A stretch of 64,000 nt of DNA from Paenibacillus zeirhizosphaerae (GCF_030705605.1 NZ_JAPCKK010000016.1:620001-684000); one strand, 5' to 3'. Positions 41,860 to 50,722 are shown, counted from the first letter of the stretch. Numbers and translations are program-made. The notes: generated by a model not told the origin, from the sequence alone.

Positions 41860-43161
41860 CTATTCGCTCAGGATTTGCTGAATGGCAGCTTCCATCTTGT
41901 CCATGGCTTCAGCCGGAGTCATTTTGTTCGTCCATACTTCATTCAAAAATTTAAATGCCGCTTCATCACGAATTTGCCAATCTTTCGTAGACTGCTTGCT
42001 GAATTTAACCACACTTGCGACCTCGGCATAATCGCTGCGGTAAGGGAGATCCTTATATTCCGGTTTCTCCAGCACAGATGGTTTGGACGGGATATGTCCG
42101 GCCTTCGCCCACACCTGGCCGTTTTCGGCAACCCAATCGGCAAAAATCATCGCCGCTTTGCGTTTGGCCGGGTCCTCATCCTGAGTCAGCGGCAAAATAA
42201 TCGTATGGGAATCTCCCCATGTCGCTTCCTGATCGAAAATTTTCGGGATCGGCATGGCACCGAACTCCAGCCCTTTCGTGGATTCCCACGTTCCTGTTGC
42301 CCAGACGCCTGTCATCATAATTGCTGCCGTGCCGCTCTGGAAATTTTTATAGAAGTCAGGATCGTTTTTCTTGATATATCCCTCGGTGAACAGCTTCTGG
42401 ATGTAATCCGCCGCCTGAATGCCTTTCTCTTTATCAATGGCCGCCGACTTCAAATCATCTGATATCACATCATTACCGCCCAATTGCGAGTACAAGGCCC
42501 ACCATAGACGATAAGGATCATCATTGACATTGGAGAAAGCGAATGGAGTAACCTTGGCCGGAAGCTTCTCCTTCAACGCCTTGAGGAAGGTTACAAAACC
42601 TTCGGGCGATTGCTCAAACACCGGTTTGTCGTCCTCGCCAAGCAGCCCCGCATCCTGCAGCAGCTTTTTGTTGTAGTACATAATAAATGGATGCGTATCA
42701 ATCGGCACTGCATAATGCTGTCCGTCTACGGTAACCGCATCCAAAAGATTCTGATTGTAGGTGCCCCAGTCCACAGCCGCATCAGCAGCCGGGGTATCAA
42801 GCTCGGTTACTACTCCTTGATTAACCAGGTCCGGGAGTCTGGACGTATGGGATATACCCACATCCGGCCCATTACCGTTGCCCACAGAGGTAATGAGCTT
42901 CGTATAATATTCGCCCCAAGCCAGTTTGGTATTTTTTACTACGATGTTCGGGTGGGTTTTATTGAACTCATCGACCAATGTTTGCATGTTCTCACCATCG
43001 CCACCATCGAACAGTGTCCAGAAGGATAATGTCACTTTTCCGTCACCAGACGTTTCGCCGGCAGCCTGCTCCTCAGTGCCGCCGTTTCCGCTGCATGCGC
43101 TTAAAACCATTGAAAACGAGAGCAATAACGTTAATGACAGCGACCTTATCTTTTTTTTCAT
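41860..43161 (-). CDS. Sugar ABC transporter solute-binding lipoprotein
   Basis: 433 residues. The lipoprotein signal is MKKKIRSLSLTLLLSFSMVL followed by the lipobox LSAC. The mature protein is a CUT1 sugar-binding fold (VTLSFWTLFDGGDGENMQTL, VDEFNKTHPNIVV, IMMTGVWATGTWEST, WAKAGHIPSKPSVL). First gene of a five-gene operon with two permeases, GH2 and aldose epimerase. A cre site and an ACAATAAT/ATTATTGT repeat precede it, and the ArsR-type regulator gene is directly upstream, suggesting carbon catabolite control plus specific repression. GGGGAGG precedes the ATG. Confidence 0.93.
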   Translation of the reverse strand: MKKKIRSLSLTLLLSFSMVLSACSGNGGTEEQAAGETSGDGKVTLSFWTLFDGGDGENMQTLVDEFNKTHPNIVVKNTKLAWGEYYTKLITSVGNGNGPDVGISHTSRLPDLVNQGVVTELDTPAADAAVDWGTYNQNLLDAVTVDGQHYAVPIDTHPFIMYYNKKLLQDAGLLGEDDKPVFEQSPEGFVTFLKALKEKLPAKVTPFAFSNVNDDPYRLWWALYSQLGGNDVISDDLKSAAIDKEKGIQAADYIQKLFTEGYIKKNDPDFYKNFQSGTAAIMMTGVWATGTWESTKGLEFGAMPIPKIFDQEATWGDSHTIILPLTQDEDPAKRKAAMIFADWVAENGQVWAKAGHIPSKPSVLEKPEYKDLPYRSDYAEVASVVKFSKQSTKDWQIRDEAAFKFLNEVWTNKMTPAEAMDKMEAAIQQILSE

Positions 43162-43197
43162 GTAAACCTCCCCTTTGCGCTAGTTTCATAGATACAA

Positions 43198-43229
43198 ACA
43201 ATAATGTTGTTTTATTTCATTATTATTGT
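43198..43229. promoter_or_regulatory. Inverted repeat upstream of the GH2 operon, candidate ArsR operator
   Basis: ACAATAAT (43198-43205) and ATTATTGT (43222-43229) are exact reverse complements around a spacer containing TTGTTTTATTT. A similar arrangement, TATTGT-GTTTTATT-ACAATA (44311-44330), lies just in front of the ArsR-type gene itself. Confidence 0.45.
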
Positions 43230-43263
43230 ATATATTAGGGAGTATATAACTGCTAATTCTATA

Positions 43264-43277
43264 TGTCAACGCTTTCA
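43264..43277 (-). promoter_or_regulatory. cre-like CcpA site upstream of the GH2 operon
   Basis: TGTCAACGCTTTCA matches the cre consensus at 13 of 14 positions (C for A at position 4). It lies about 105 bp upstream of the solute-binding protein start codon. Confidence 0.6.
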
Positions 43278-43310
43278 AACATATTTTATGTAATCAATAA
43301 ACTAAAAAAA

Positions 43311-43343
43311 GGCTTTAGTTACAGTGTACCTGCAACTAAAGCC
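43311..43343 (-). terminator. Terminator of the ArsR-type regulator gene
   Basis: GGCTTTAGTT (43311-43320) and AACTAAAGCC (43334-43343) pair perfectly and include the stop codon. A T-run (43304-43310 on the complementary strand) follows. Confidence 0.85.
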
Positions 43344-44292
43344 TCTCCATCTCACCATCGTCCTGATCCATAGCATAATTTACGGTCATTTTGATATTCT
43401 GATCATAATCTCCAAATTGCCGCCCAAACAGGTTGATGCCCCCCTGATAAACAGCATCCGGCTTAATTCCGATGCGCAGCCGCAGTTTATGGCTGTTCTG
43501 CAGATTGAGCTGATCCAGAGTAACCGGGGATACCTTCTCCATATCCAGCATCGTCTTATCTTTGTCCACTCGCCATGTCTTGAGCAGTCCGTACTGGGTA
43601 GACCATTCATGCCACCAGGCCGGGTTCAGCTTCCCACGCCTGTCCCCAAAATCACCGGGACACGTCCACATGCCAATCTCGACATCATTAATCCACAAAG
43701 AAATATCGGAAGGCCAGTTATTGTCATAGTTTGGAGCTTCGGAGCATATTTCCATCGACAGTTCGAGCGATTCGATCCGCGCCTCTGCCGGTATTTCAAG
43801 CGGCATTAAATATTCCACATACCCCTTGCGGAACCATATAATCTGGGCTCCGACATGCTTCGGATGATAAAAGCTCGCCGGCTCATCCTCGCGTATGATC
43901 ATGCCGTCAGCATTGGCCATGCCACATGTCGGAGATACCTCACAATCGCTATAATGGCCAATTGGCATGTCCACTTCATATGCCTGAATATCTCCTTTGG
44001 GCAATGCTTTCTCCAGATTCAGCGCAATATGAATGTCATCATAGTTGCGGCTGCACACCTTCATCGCACCACGCGAGGCGGGAAGCAGCTCCGTATTGAT
44101 CAGTCTTGCAGCCTCCAGAACCTTGATATTGCTAGCTACAGTGGATACTGGAAGTTTAAGCGCTTCGGCGATTTCAACAATATTAAGGTTTTTGGAGATC
44201 AGAAGGCGGAGAATATCAACCCGCGAACGGGTGGACAATGCATGGGTGACCATCACCAGCTTGTCAGGATCATCAAAACTAAGCTCCAGCAT
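43336..44292 (-). CDS. ArsR-type HTH regulator with C-terminal beta-sandwich domain
   Basis: 318 residues. The winged helix is at about 10-90 (ALSTRSRVDILRLLISKNLN, IVEIAEALKLPVSTVASNIK). No metal-binding CxxC of classical ArsR sensors is seen. The C-terminal two thirds form a Trp/Asp-rich beta region (SDISLWINDVEIGMWTCPGD, LNPAWWHEWSTQYGLLKTWR) that looks like a carbohydrate-binding sandwich, so it probably senses a sugar. Proteins of this layout are common beside sugar operons in Paenibacillus (from memory). It is transcribed towards the GH2 operon, 174 bp away. Confidence 0.8.
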   Translation of the reverse strand: MLELSFDDPDKLVMVTHALSTRSRVDILRLLISKNLNIVEIAEALKLPVSTVASNIKVLEAARLINTELLPASRGAMKVCSRNYDDIHIALNLEKALPKGDIQAYEVDMPIGHYSDCEVSPTCGMANADGMIIREDEPASFYHPKHVGAQIIWFRKGYVEYLMPLEIPAEARIESLELSMEICSEAPNYDNNWPSDISLWINDVEIGMWTCPGDFGDRRGKLNPAWWHEWSTQYGLLKTWRVDKDKTMLDMEKVSPVTLDQLNLQNSHKLRLRIGIKPDAVYQGGINLFGRQFGDYDQNIKMTVNYAMDQDDGEMERL

Positions 44293-44310
44293 TGCATCCC
44301 CCTCCTCATG

Positions 44311-44330
44311 TATTGTGTTTTATTACAATA
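44311..44330. promoter_or_regulatory. TATTGT-N8-ACAATA repeat in front of the ArsR-type gene
   Basis: TATTGT (44311-44316) and ACAATA (44325-44330) flank GTTTTATT, 19 bp upstream of the start codon at 44292. It resembles the repeat at 43198-43229 and may be an autoregulatory operator. Confidence 0.45.
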
Positions 44331-44394
44331 ATTTTACTTGTATGCCTCAAATGAGTCAACATCACTGTATTTAATTATTTGTTTTGTATTAAAA

Positions 44395-44424
44395 CGGCAA
44401 TCCCCCTCTTAGGGGGGATTGCCG
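44395..44424 (-). terminator. Terminator of the aldo/keto reductase gene
   Basis: CGGCAATCCCCC (44395-44406) and GGGGGATTGCCG (44413-44424) are a perfect 12-bp stem. TTTTAATAC follows on the minus strand. Confidence 0.9.
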
Positions 44425-44440
44425 GAAATGATCGTATTTT

Positions 44441-45493
44441 TCAATTTCGGCGCTTGACCGCTACGCCCCCAAAAACGCCCCACAGATTTGCAGGATCATT
44501 TAAGTATTTGTGTGGAAACCCAAGCTCAATCGAGCTTACCGCGTCGAGTCTTTGCAGTTGCTCTTCAGACAGCTTCAAATCCAGCATGTTCAAATTGCTT
44601 TCAAGCTGCCCGGCTTTGCTTGCACCCAGCAAAATGGATGTAACAGACGACTGGGCTCTCAGCCATGCCAGCGCAACATGCGCTGCCGGAGCATTCACTT
44701 CATCTGCTACCTTTGTGACTTCATCCACGATATTAAATACCCGCTCGTTTAACATACCATGGTTAGCCATCATGGTTACCCGCGAGCTCCAGCCCTCGGA
44801 TTCGGTGCTGCGCTGCTGTAAATCCTCTCTTGAATATTTTCCGGTCAAAAGGCCGTTGGCCAGTGGCGACCAGGCAACAACCCCAAGCCCCACTTCCCGA
44901 GCCATCGGAGCAAGCTCTCTTTCCGACGTTCTCTCGATCAGACTATGTTCGTTTTGCAGAGCAATCAGAGGAGACCATCCTCTCAGGTCCGCGATCGTCT
45001 GCATCCGCGAAATCTGCCAGGCTGGCGTATCCGATATCCCTGCATAGAGCACCTTGCCCGCTCGCACAAGATCATCCATGGCCCGCAAGACTTCTTCCAC
45101 CGGCGTCGTATTGTCCCAGGAGTGCAGATACAGCAGGTCGATATAATCTGTTTTCATTCGCGACAAGCTCGTTTCAACAGAGCGGATCATGTTTTTTCTG
45201 TGATTTCCGCCTGCATTCGGATCGCCTTGGTGCGTATTCATCGTATACTTTGTAGCAAGAACGATTCGCTTTCGCCGCTCGCCCAGAATTTCACCCAGCA
45301 TTTTTTCCGAGCTTCCGTTCGTGTAACCGCTGGCCGTATCGACAAAGTTTCCGCCTCGGTCAAGATAAATATCCAGCATATTGCGGGCTTCATCGGTGCC
45401 TGCGCCCCATCCCCAATCCGTTCCGAACGTCATGGTGCCAAGAGCAAGCTCCGAGACGCGTAATCCGCTTTTTCCTAAGAAATAATATTTCAT
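44441..45493 (-). CDS. Aldo/keto reductase
   Basis: 350 residues. It has LGKSGLRVSELALGTMTFGT at the start, GGNFVDTASGYTNGSSEKML (Asp and Tyr of the catalytic tetrad), VLATKYTMNT (Lys) and YIDLLYLHSWDN (His), and IALQNEHSLIERT towards the NADPH site. All four catalytic residues (D, Y, K, H) are present. Members reduce aldehydes and ketones, often sugars or stress-derived carbonyls. TAGGAGG precedes the ATG. It lies downstream of a TetR regulator and a TGAACG palindrome, so a carbonyl or toxic-compound response is a plausible role. Confidence 0.93.
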   Translation of the reverse strand: MKYYFLGKSGLRVSELALGTMTFGTDWGWGAGTDEARNMLDIYLDRGGNFVDTASGYTNGSSEKMLGEILGERRKRIVLATKYTMNTHQGDPNAGGNHRKNMIRSVETSLSRMKTDYIDLLYLHSWDNTTPVEEVLRAMDDLVRAGKVLYAGISDTPAWQISRMQTIADLRGWSPLIALQNEHSLIERTSERELAPMAREVGLGVVAWSPLANGLLTGKYSREDLQQRSTESEGWSSRVTMMANHGMLNERVFNIVDEVTKVADEVNAPAAHVALAWLRAQSSVTSILLGASKAGQLESNLNMLDLKLSEEQLQRLDAVSSIELGFPHKYLNDPANLWGVFGGVAVKRRN

Positions 45494-45590
45494 ATATGCC
45501 TCCTAATCATAGTTATTCATTTTTTCAAAACTGTAAATCTTAGAAAATGATCATCGTTCGATACGCCGCTTTTTACATGAATCACCCCCT

Positions 45591-45704
45591 TTAAGTAATA
45601 TCTCTCCACCATGGAGCCGATGGTATTTCAGAAGAACCAATCTCAACACGTTCACCTATGTGAGGTGCCACGATGACGACATTAGAAATTGAACGTTCAT
45701 TCAT
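45591..45704 (-). CDS. Possible 37-residue small protein between tetR and the reductase gene
   Basis: An uninterrupted frame starts with ATG at 45704 (MNERSISNVVIVAPHIGERV) and ends with SAPWWRDIT and TAA. AAGGAG lies 22 bp before the start, too far for normal use, and the TGAACGTTCA palindrome falls inside its first codons, so it may be non-coding control DNA or a remnant. Its amino acid composition is protein-like. I cannot name it. Confidence 0.3.
   Translation of the reverse strand: MNERSISNVVIVAPHIGERVEIGSSEIPSAPWWRDIT
45690..45699. promoter_or_regulatory. TGAACGTTCA palindrome, candidate TetR operator for the reductase
   Basis: A perfect 10-bp palindrome with TGAACG half-sites, the same half-site found in front of the TetR gene (46316-46327). 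It lies about 200 bp upstream of the reductase gene. Confidence 0.45.
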
Positions 45705-45730
45705 TTTATATTTAAAAAAAGAAGGACTCC

Positions 45731-46303
45731 TTATGCCTTGACAGCGTCCCAGCTTGATTGAATCAAGTCCTTCACATTTCTATCATTAAATTCAAATTCT
45801 CTTCTGTAATATTGCTTGGCCAGCTCGGTAACAGGAGCATAAATCAAAACCAACAGCAGCATGGTGTCGTAATCTTTAAGTAGCTTCTGTTCTTTGCCTT
45901 CCTCAATCAATTTATAAAAAGGCTGGAACATCGAACTGGAATCTTCAAGATACAAATTCTCGACAAGCGGTGAATTGCAAAATTGTTCATAGAAGAGGAA
46001 TTCATCTTTATGGTTAAGAATGAATTCAATATAGTTGCTCATAATCAGTTCAAATCTTGCCTTGACCGGCAATGGATGATGAATACCCTCGAACATACCC
46101 GAACTAATCTTTTGCTCAACATTCAAAAACAGCTTCCTCAGCATGTCCTCCTTATTTTCAAAGTAAACATAAATCGTTCCTGGTGATACCTGAGCCCGTT
46201 TGGCGATTTTAGACATGGAAATTTCAGAAAAACCGATCTCGTTCAAAAGCTGAATGGTTGCTTGAAAAATGGCTTCGTTTTTATTTTTGTCCTTATATCT
46301 CAT
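45731..46303 (-). CDS. TetR/AcrR-family transcriptional repressor
   Basis: 190 residues. The N-terminal helix-turn-helix is RYKDKNKNEAIFQATIQLLN, then FSEISMSKIAKRAQVSPGTI and YVYFENKEDMLRKLF, the standard TetR signature. The helical C-terminal domain is the ligand and dimer part with no recognisable ligand signature. It probably represses itself and the aldo/keto reductase downstream through the shared TGAACG palindromes. Confidence 0.92.
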   Translation of the reverse strand: MRYKDKNKNEAIFQATIQLLNEIGFSEISMSKIAKRAQVSPGTIYVYFENKEDMLRKLFLNVEQKISSGMFEGIHHPLPVKARFELIMSNYIEFILNHKDEFLFYEQFCNSPLVENLYLEDSSSMFQPFYKLIEEGKEQKLLKDYDTMLLLVLIYAPVTELAKQYYRREFEFNDRNVKDLIQSSWDAVKA

Positions 46304-46315
46304 GTTTGAATAATA

Positions 46316-46325
46316 AACGATCGTT
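46316..46325. promoter_or_regulatory. AACGATCGTT palindrome, candidate TetR autoregulatory operator
   Basis: A 10-bp perfect palindrome 13 bp upstream of the tetR start. With flanks it reads TAAACGATCGTTCA on the plus strand, an imperfect version of TGAACGATCGTTCA. Confidence 0.55.
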
Positions 46326-46362
46326 CAACTAAAGTCAAATACATCTGCCTATCCATAACCAT

Positions 46363-47520
46363 TTACCAAATATATAAATCATTTCCCTTGAGCTTGAGCA
46401 TCGCTTCCATGAAAAAATAATCGCCGTAAATGATGGATTGATGGTGGCTACTAGCATGATAGGCGGCAGAGCCATTCTTAAGAATGCAGTCGCAGCCGGT
46501 TGTCCAGTCGGTGCGTGTCTGATCCAGGGTATGCAGCAGCTTGATCGCAGCTCCCAGATACAGATCCTTCTCATGAGGGCCTACTTTCTTGGCAATCTCA
46601 ATCAAACCGCAGGCGGCAATGGCCGCCGCTGTTGAATCCTCCAATGCCGGCTCCTTGGGCTGCCTGAAATCGACCGGAATAATGCCGTCTTCGGGGATGT
46701 TGGCGATAAAATAATGGGCGACCCGTTTTGCCGTATGCAGATACTCTTCCTTCTGCGTATGGTTGTAGCTCATCATAAATCCATACAGTGCCCAGCTTTG
46801 CCCGCGTGTCCATGAAGAACCTTCCTCGTATCCCTGCCCGCCATAGGTTTTGACCACTCCGCCTGCAAACGGATCAAATTCAACGATATGGTTAACAGAG
46901 CCATCAGGTCTGATAAAAGCATTCATGGTTGTATCGGCATGCTTCTCCGCAATCTGCCGGAAACGGGGATCACCTGTTTCTGAGGAAGCCCAGTACAAAA
47001 GCGGGATATTGAGCATACAGTCAATGATGGCCCAGCCTCTCGTATCCTCGTCCTCCAGGTCATTCCAGGCACGAATGAATTGCCCTGCCGGATTGTAACG
47101 GCCAGCGAGCAGGTTTGCGGCATGCATTGCCCGTTTGCGGGAGTCCGGATTTCCGGTTAGTTTAAAGTTAGCCACGCTGGTGGGCTGCCACATGAAGCCC
47201 ACATCATGATGCAGACCATAATAATCCTGGAAGCAGGCATCCAATTTTCGCTCCGAGATTTCAGCGATATCCTTGTATTTCGCTTGCCCTGTAACATGAT
47301 ACATCTGCCACATCATTCCGCCCCAGAATCCGTTGGTCCACCAGCTTATACCGTCCGCCTCCGTATTGGAAGGGTTATGCAGCGACCGGTCATCATGTTG
47401 CCCGTTGATGGTCGTATAAGGAATTTTGTTTTTCGATTTTTCGCTGACCCAGTCCATTTTGGCCGTAATTTTGTCCACAACCTCGTCTACCCAAGCCGTT
47501 TTGCTGTCTAAAACAAGCAT
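46363..47520 (-). CDS. GH88 unsaturated glucuronyl hydrolase
   Basis: The start is ATG at 47520 behind AAGGGGG, giving 385 residues. A longer frame to 47634 overlaps the upstream permease gene and is rejected. It is a cytoplasmic (alpha/alpha)6 barrel: NGFWGGMMWQMYHVTGQAKY, YYGLHHDVGFMWQPTSVANF (a conserved Asp of the active site, D106), GGQGYEEGSSWTRGQSWALY and ASSHHQSIIYGDYFFMEAML. GH88 enzymes hydrate the 4,5-unsaturated uronic acid left at the non-reducing end by polysaccharide lyases. It lies 13 bp after the permease gene, in an operon for uptake of lyase products. The alginate-lyase-like protein at 57211 is a plausible source. Confidence 0.92.
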   Translation of the reverse strand: MLVLDSKTAWVDEVVDKITAKMDWVSEKSKNKIPYTTINGQHDDRSLHNPSNTEADGISWWTNGFWGGMMWQMYHVTGQAKYKDIAEISERKLDACFQDYYGLHHDVGFMWQPTSVANFKLTGNPDSRKRAMHAANLLAGRYNPAGQFIRAWNDLEDEDTRGWAIIDCMLNIPLLYWASSETGDPRFRQIAEKHADTTMNAFIRPDGSVNHIVEFDPFAGGVVKTYGGQGYEEGSSWTRGQSWALYGFMMSYNHTQKEEYLHTAKRVAHYFIANIPEDGIIPVDFRQPKEPALEDSTAAAIAACGLIEIAKKVGPHEKDLYLGAAIKLLHTLDQTRTDWTTGCDCILKNGSAAYHASSHHQSIIYGDYFFMEAMLKLKGNDLYIW

Positions 47521-47533
47521 GGATTCATCCCCC

Positions 47534-48370
47534 TTATCCTTTGGTCGCTCCTGATGAGATTCCCTTAACAAAGTACTTTTGCATAGAAACGAATATAATA
47601 AGCACAGGAATAACGGACAGGGCGGTTCCGGCAAAAATCATATCCCATCTCGACGAAAACTCTCCGATATACCGGTAAATTTCTACAACCATCGTTTTCG
47701 GCTCCCCGGACGGAAGCGCGAGCATCGGCAGGAGAAAATCGTTCCAGATGCCCAGCCCGTTTAATATGACCATACTGGCCGTCACCGGTCCGAGCAGCGG
47801 AAATACAATTCTCCAGAAAATCGTGTACCGGCTGCAGCCGTCGATCTCGGCCGCCTCTTCAATTTCCTTGGGGATGCCTTTGACAAAACTTGTGTAAAGC
47901 AAGCATCCAAAACCAACTGCGCCTGCGATATACACAAAAACCGGTCCGGCCAGGCTGCCGTACAGTCCAAGCATTTTAAGCTCTTTGAACAATGGAATCA
48001 TGTAGGCCTGGAAAGGAATCATCATGCCAGCAAGAAAGTAAAGGAAAACGAAGTGCGTCCATTTGACGTTTCTTCTTTCGATCGCATAACCTGCCATCGG
48101 AATGATCAGGATTTGCATGACGATGGAAACCACCGTCAGGATCAAACTGTTGACGATCGCACGCGGAAATTCGGTCTCGGTCAGCAAATATTTGAAATTT
48201 TCCAGATACAGCGAGGTCGGAAACGATAGGGCATCCCGCATAATTTCACCATTGCTCTTGAAGGCCGACATCAGGTTGAACAGAATGGGAAAAAAGAATA
48301 CAACGGCCACCAGCAGCGTAACCGCGAACAGGAGCACTTCGCCTATTTTTTGGCGTGCCTGCATGCTCAT
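47534..48370 (-). CDS. Carbohydrate ABC transporter permease, MalG type
   Basis: 278 residues, six membrane helices. LLVAVVFFFPILFNLMSAFK begins the first, and PKEIEEAAEIDGCSRYTIFW is the EAA coupling motif. LGIWNDFLLPMLAL is a family hallmark. It starts 1 bp after the stop of the MalF-type gene and is followed by the GH88 gene in 13 bp. No ATPase is nearby. Confidence 0.93.
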   Translation of the reverse strand: MSMQARQKIGEVLLFAVTLLVAVVFFFPILFNLMSAFKSNGEIMRDALSFPTSLYLENFKYLLTETEFPRAIVNSLILTVVSIVMQILIIPMAGYAIERRNVKWTHFVFLYFLAGMMIPFQAYMIPLFKELKMLGLYGSLAGPVFVYIAGAVGFGCLLYTSFVKGIPKEIEEAAEIDGCSRYTIFWRIVFPLLGPVTASMVILNGLGIWNDFLLPMLALPSGEPKTMVVEIYRYIGEFSSRWDMIFAGTALSVIPVLIIFVSMQKYFVKGISSGATKG

Positions 48371-48371
48371 A

Positions 48372-49316
48372 TCAATACTGCACCTCCCTCTTGCGAAGAA
48401 TTTTCACTTGAATAATCGTAATGATTAAGATGATGACAAACAGTACCATAGCAAGCGCTGTACCGAAGCCCTGCCTCAATTCGCCAAAGCCTACCTTGTA
48501 AATGATATAGGTTAACGTTTCTGTCGCGAAGCCTGGTCCGCCATCCGTCATGACCGCAATTTGATCAAATATTTTCAGCGCACTGATCATGGAGAGCACC
48601 ATACATACGGTCACGGAGCCTGCAAGCAGCGGAAAGGTAATAAAACGGAACTGCTGCCAGCCATTCGCGCCATCAATGCTGGCCGCTTCGGACAGCTCTG
48701 CCGGAATGCCCTGCAGTCCAGCCAGATAGATGATCATGTAATAACCGGCGCCCTTCCAGACTGTGGACAGGATGACGGACAGCATAGCGTAGTTGGGGTC
48801 CCCCAGCCAATCCACCGCCCAGCTTCCGAGTCCGGCCGCGTTCAGCATTTGATTAACAACGCCAAAATTATAATTCAGGATCATGGCCCATACGAAGCCC
48901 ATCACGATGCCACTAAGCAACGTGGGAAAGTAGAAAATGCTGCGAAATAGATTCTTGAACCACTTTACCTTGTCAACCATCAGGGCCATGGCAATGGCCG
49001 CAATATTTTCCAGGATGACCAAACTTACGGTCATGATGAGTGTATTCTTCAGCGCATTATGAACCCGGGGACTATTCCATATCTCAACAAAGTTGGCAAA
49101 GCCGATAAAGCGGATATCCTCGCTTATTCCGTCCCATGAGGTAAAGCTGAGATACACACTGCCAAGAGTAGGAACAATGACAAACAAGGTGTACAGGATT
49201 AATGACGGAAGTATAAATACGATAGCAAAAGGGTGCTGCTTTTTCTTTTTTGGATGAACGGTTGCTGTAGTAATACGCTCTCTTGCAGATGATGCGGGTG
49301 TTCCCATAGAATGCAC
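48372..49316 (-). CDS. Carbohydrate ABC transporter permease, MalF type
   Basis: 314 residues, six membrane helices after a basic N-terminus (TVHPKKKKQHP). FAIVFILPSLILYTLFVIVP is helix 1, and PAELSEAASIDGANGWQQFR the coupling motif. It follows the solute-binding protein gene by 71 bp and is coupled to the MalG-type gene. Together they form the channel of a CUT1 importer for oligosaccharides, probably unsaturated uronates. Confidence 0.93.
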   Translation of the reverse strand: MHSMGTPASSARERITTATVHPKKKKQHPFAIVFILPSLILYTLFVIVPTLGSVYLSFTSWDGISEDIRFIGFANFVEIWNSPRVHNALKNTLIMTVSLVILENIAAIAMALMVDKVKWFKNLFRSIFYFPTLLSGIVMGFVWAMILNYNFGVVNQMLNAAGLGSWAVDWLGDPNYAMLSVILSTVWKGAGYYMIIYLAGLQGIPAELSEAASIDGANGWQQFRFITFPLLAGSVTVCMVLSMISALKIFDQIAVMTDGGPGFATETLTYIIYKVGFGELRQGFGTALAMVLFVIILIITIIQVKILRKREVQY

Positions 49317-49387
49317 TCCTTCCTAAAAAGAGGAACCACCTTCACTCTGGGTGCGGGTTCCTCCAAAGCTTCTCTTTCTCACATCTC

Positions 49388-50704
49388 TTACATCGAATTT
49401 GCCTTCACCTGGTTGTCATATTCCGCGTCCACCTGCTGCATATAAGTTTTGACATCCCCGTCGTTCACAACCATCTCCTGCAGCTTTTTGTAGAACCAAT
49501 TGCGGAACTGAGGCGGGATCAGATTCTCTCCCCACCAGTTATTGATAGCCAGCGACTTCGTAACCTTCGGATCGTTCATCAAAGCAAGCGCCGCCTCCAT
49601 CGCTTCTGCGGTCTCATACGTGACCTTTTCTTTTGTTGACGGAATTCCGTTGATGCTCGCCAGATACTGCGAATATTGCTCCGGCTCGAAGAAGAAACGA
49701 ATGAATTTTTTGATCGCTTCCGCTTTCTCGGGATCCTCGGCCGCTTCGGCGGACAAAGACCATCCGGCAGGTGATGGAAGTCCTATAATATTCACTTTGC
49801 CCGCACGGTCAGGCACGGCATAAAAGCCGTATTCAAAGCTCGGATCTGCTTCTTCGATTTGCGAAAACATCCATGTTCCCGAGTAGAGTTGAGCGGCTTT
49901 GCCTGTGATCAGGAAAGAAATCGTTTGATTGTCAGGTGTACTGAGCCAGCCTTTATCCACGTAATTGTTGAACAGCTCTTGGTAATCCGTCATCGCCTGC
50001 ACGACATTGGCGTCTGTGAAGCTGACCTCTTTGGCTGTTTTCTTGGAATTCCAGTCCGGATCCTGCGCGTACACCTCATCAATGAGAAACTTATTCACCC
50101 AGAAGCCCATATGGAAAATGTCTTTGCCGCCAACCACCAGCGGTGTTATACCGGAAGCCTTTAATTTTTCCTGGATGGCGATGAACTCGTCATACGTTTT
50201 GGGCAGCTCGGTAATGCCAGCATCCGCGTATGCTTTTTTGCTGTAAATGATGCCTTGCGGCGCATTCATCGATAAGGGTGCGTTCCACACCTTGCCTTCT
50301 ACCGCTGGAGGCGAATCGAACAAATCCAGCAGGTCTGACGGCAGCTCCACGATTTTACCCGCATGAGCAAACACCTCCGTGTCCCGCATCTCCACCAGAT
50401 CAGGAAACTCGCCAACTGCATCCTTCGTTTTCAGCCAATCCAGATATGAGCTGCTGGAGTTTTCACTGAGATCCTTGATTTCAATATCCGGATTAGCCTC
50501 CATGAATCTCTTCACGGTATCGGCTATCGCTTTTTTGGCAGCCGGATCACCGGCAGCGTATCCGATAGTAAAGCTTATTTTCTTCCCGCCAGGATCAGCC
50601 CCGGTATCACCCCCCGCACCCGTGCTGTTTCCGGCACAAGCTCCCAAAATCATAGCCGTTGCGAGCAGAAGTGCGGTTAACCTGAATTTTGCTTTTTTAA
50701 GCAT
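49388..50704 (-). CDS. Sugar ABC transporter solute-binding lipoprotein
   Basis: 438 residues. The lipoprotein signal is MLKKAKFRLTALLLATAMIL followed by LGAC. The mature protein is a CUT1 binding protein (ISFTIGYAAGDPAAKKAIAD, FMEANPDIEIKDLSENSSSS, FLITGKAAQLYSGTWMFSQI). First gene of the SBP-permease-permease-GH88 operon. A cre-like site lies just upstream of its start codon. The operon has no adjacent DNA-binding regulator, but YesM/YesN-type proteins lie 2.8 kb upstream, separated by a toxin cassette. Confidence 0.93.
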   Translation of the reverse strand: MLKKAKFRLTALLLATAMILGACAGNSTGAGGDTGADPGGKKISFTIGYAAGDPAAKKAIADTVKRFMEANPDIEIKDLSENSSSSYLDWLKTKDAVGEFPDLVEMRDTEVFAHAGKIVELPSDLLDLFDSPPAVEGKVWNAPLSMNAPQGIIYSKKAYADAGITELPKTYDEFIAIQEKLKASGITPLVVGGKDIFHMGFWVNKFLIDEVYAQDPDWNSKKTAKEVSFTDANVVQAMTDYQELFNNYVDKGWLSTPDNQTISFLITGKAAQLYSGTWMFSQIEEADPSFEYGFYAVPDRAGKVNIIGLPSPAGWSLSAEAAEDPEKAEAIKKFIRFFFEPEQYSQYLASINGIPSTKEKVTYETAEAMEAALALMNDPKVTKSLAINNWWGENLIPPQFRNWFYKKLQEMVVNDGDVKTYMQQVDAEYDNQVKANSM

Positions 50705-50722
50705 ATCTTGCGGCCCCCTCGA

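Noticed and set aside
47520-47634. Longer N-terminus for the GH88 protein
   Set aside because: It would overlap the MalG-type permease gene by about 100 bases, and AAGGGGG favours ATG at 47520.
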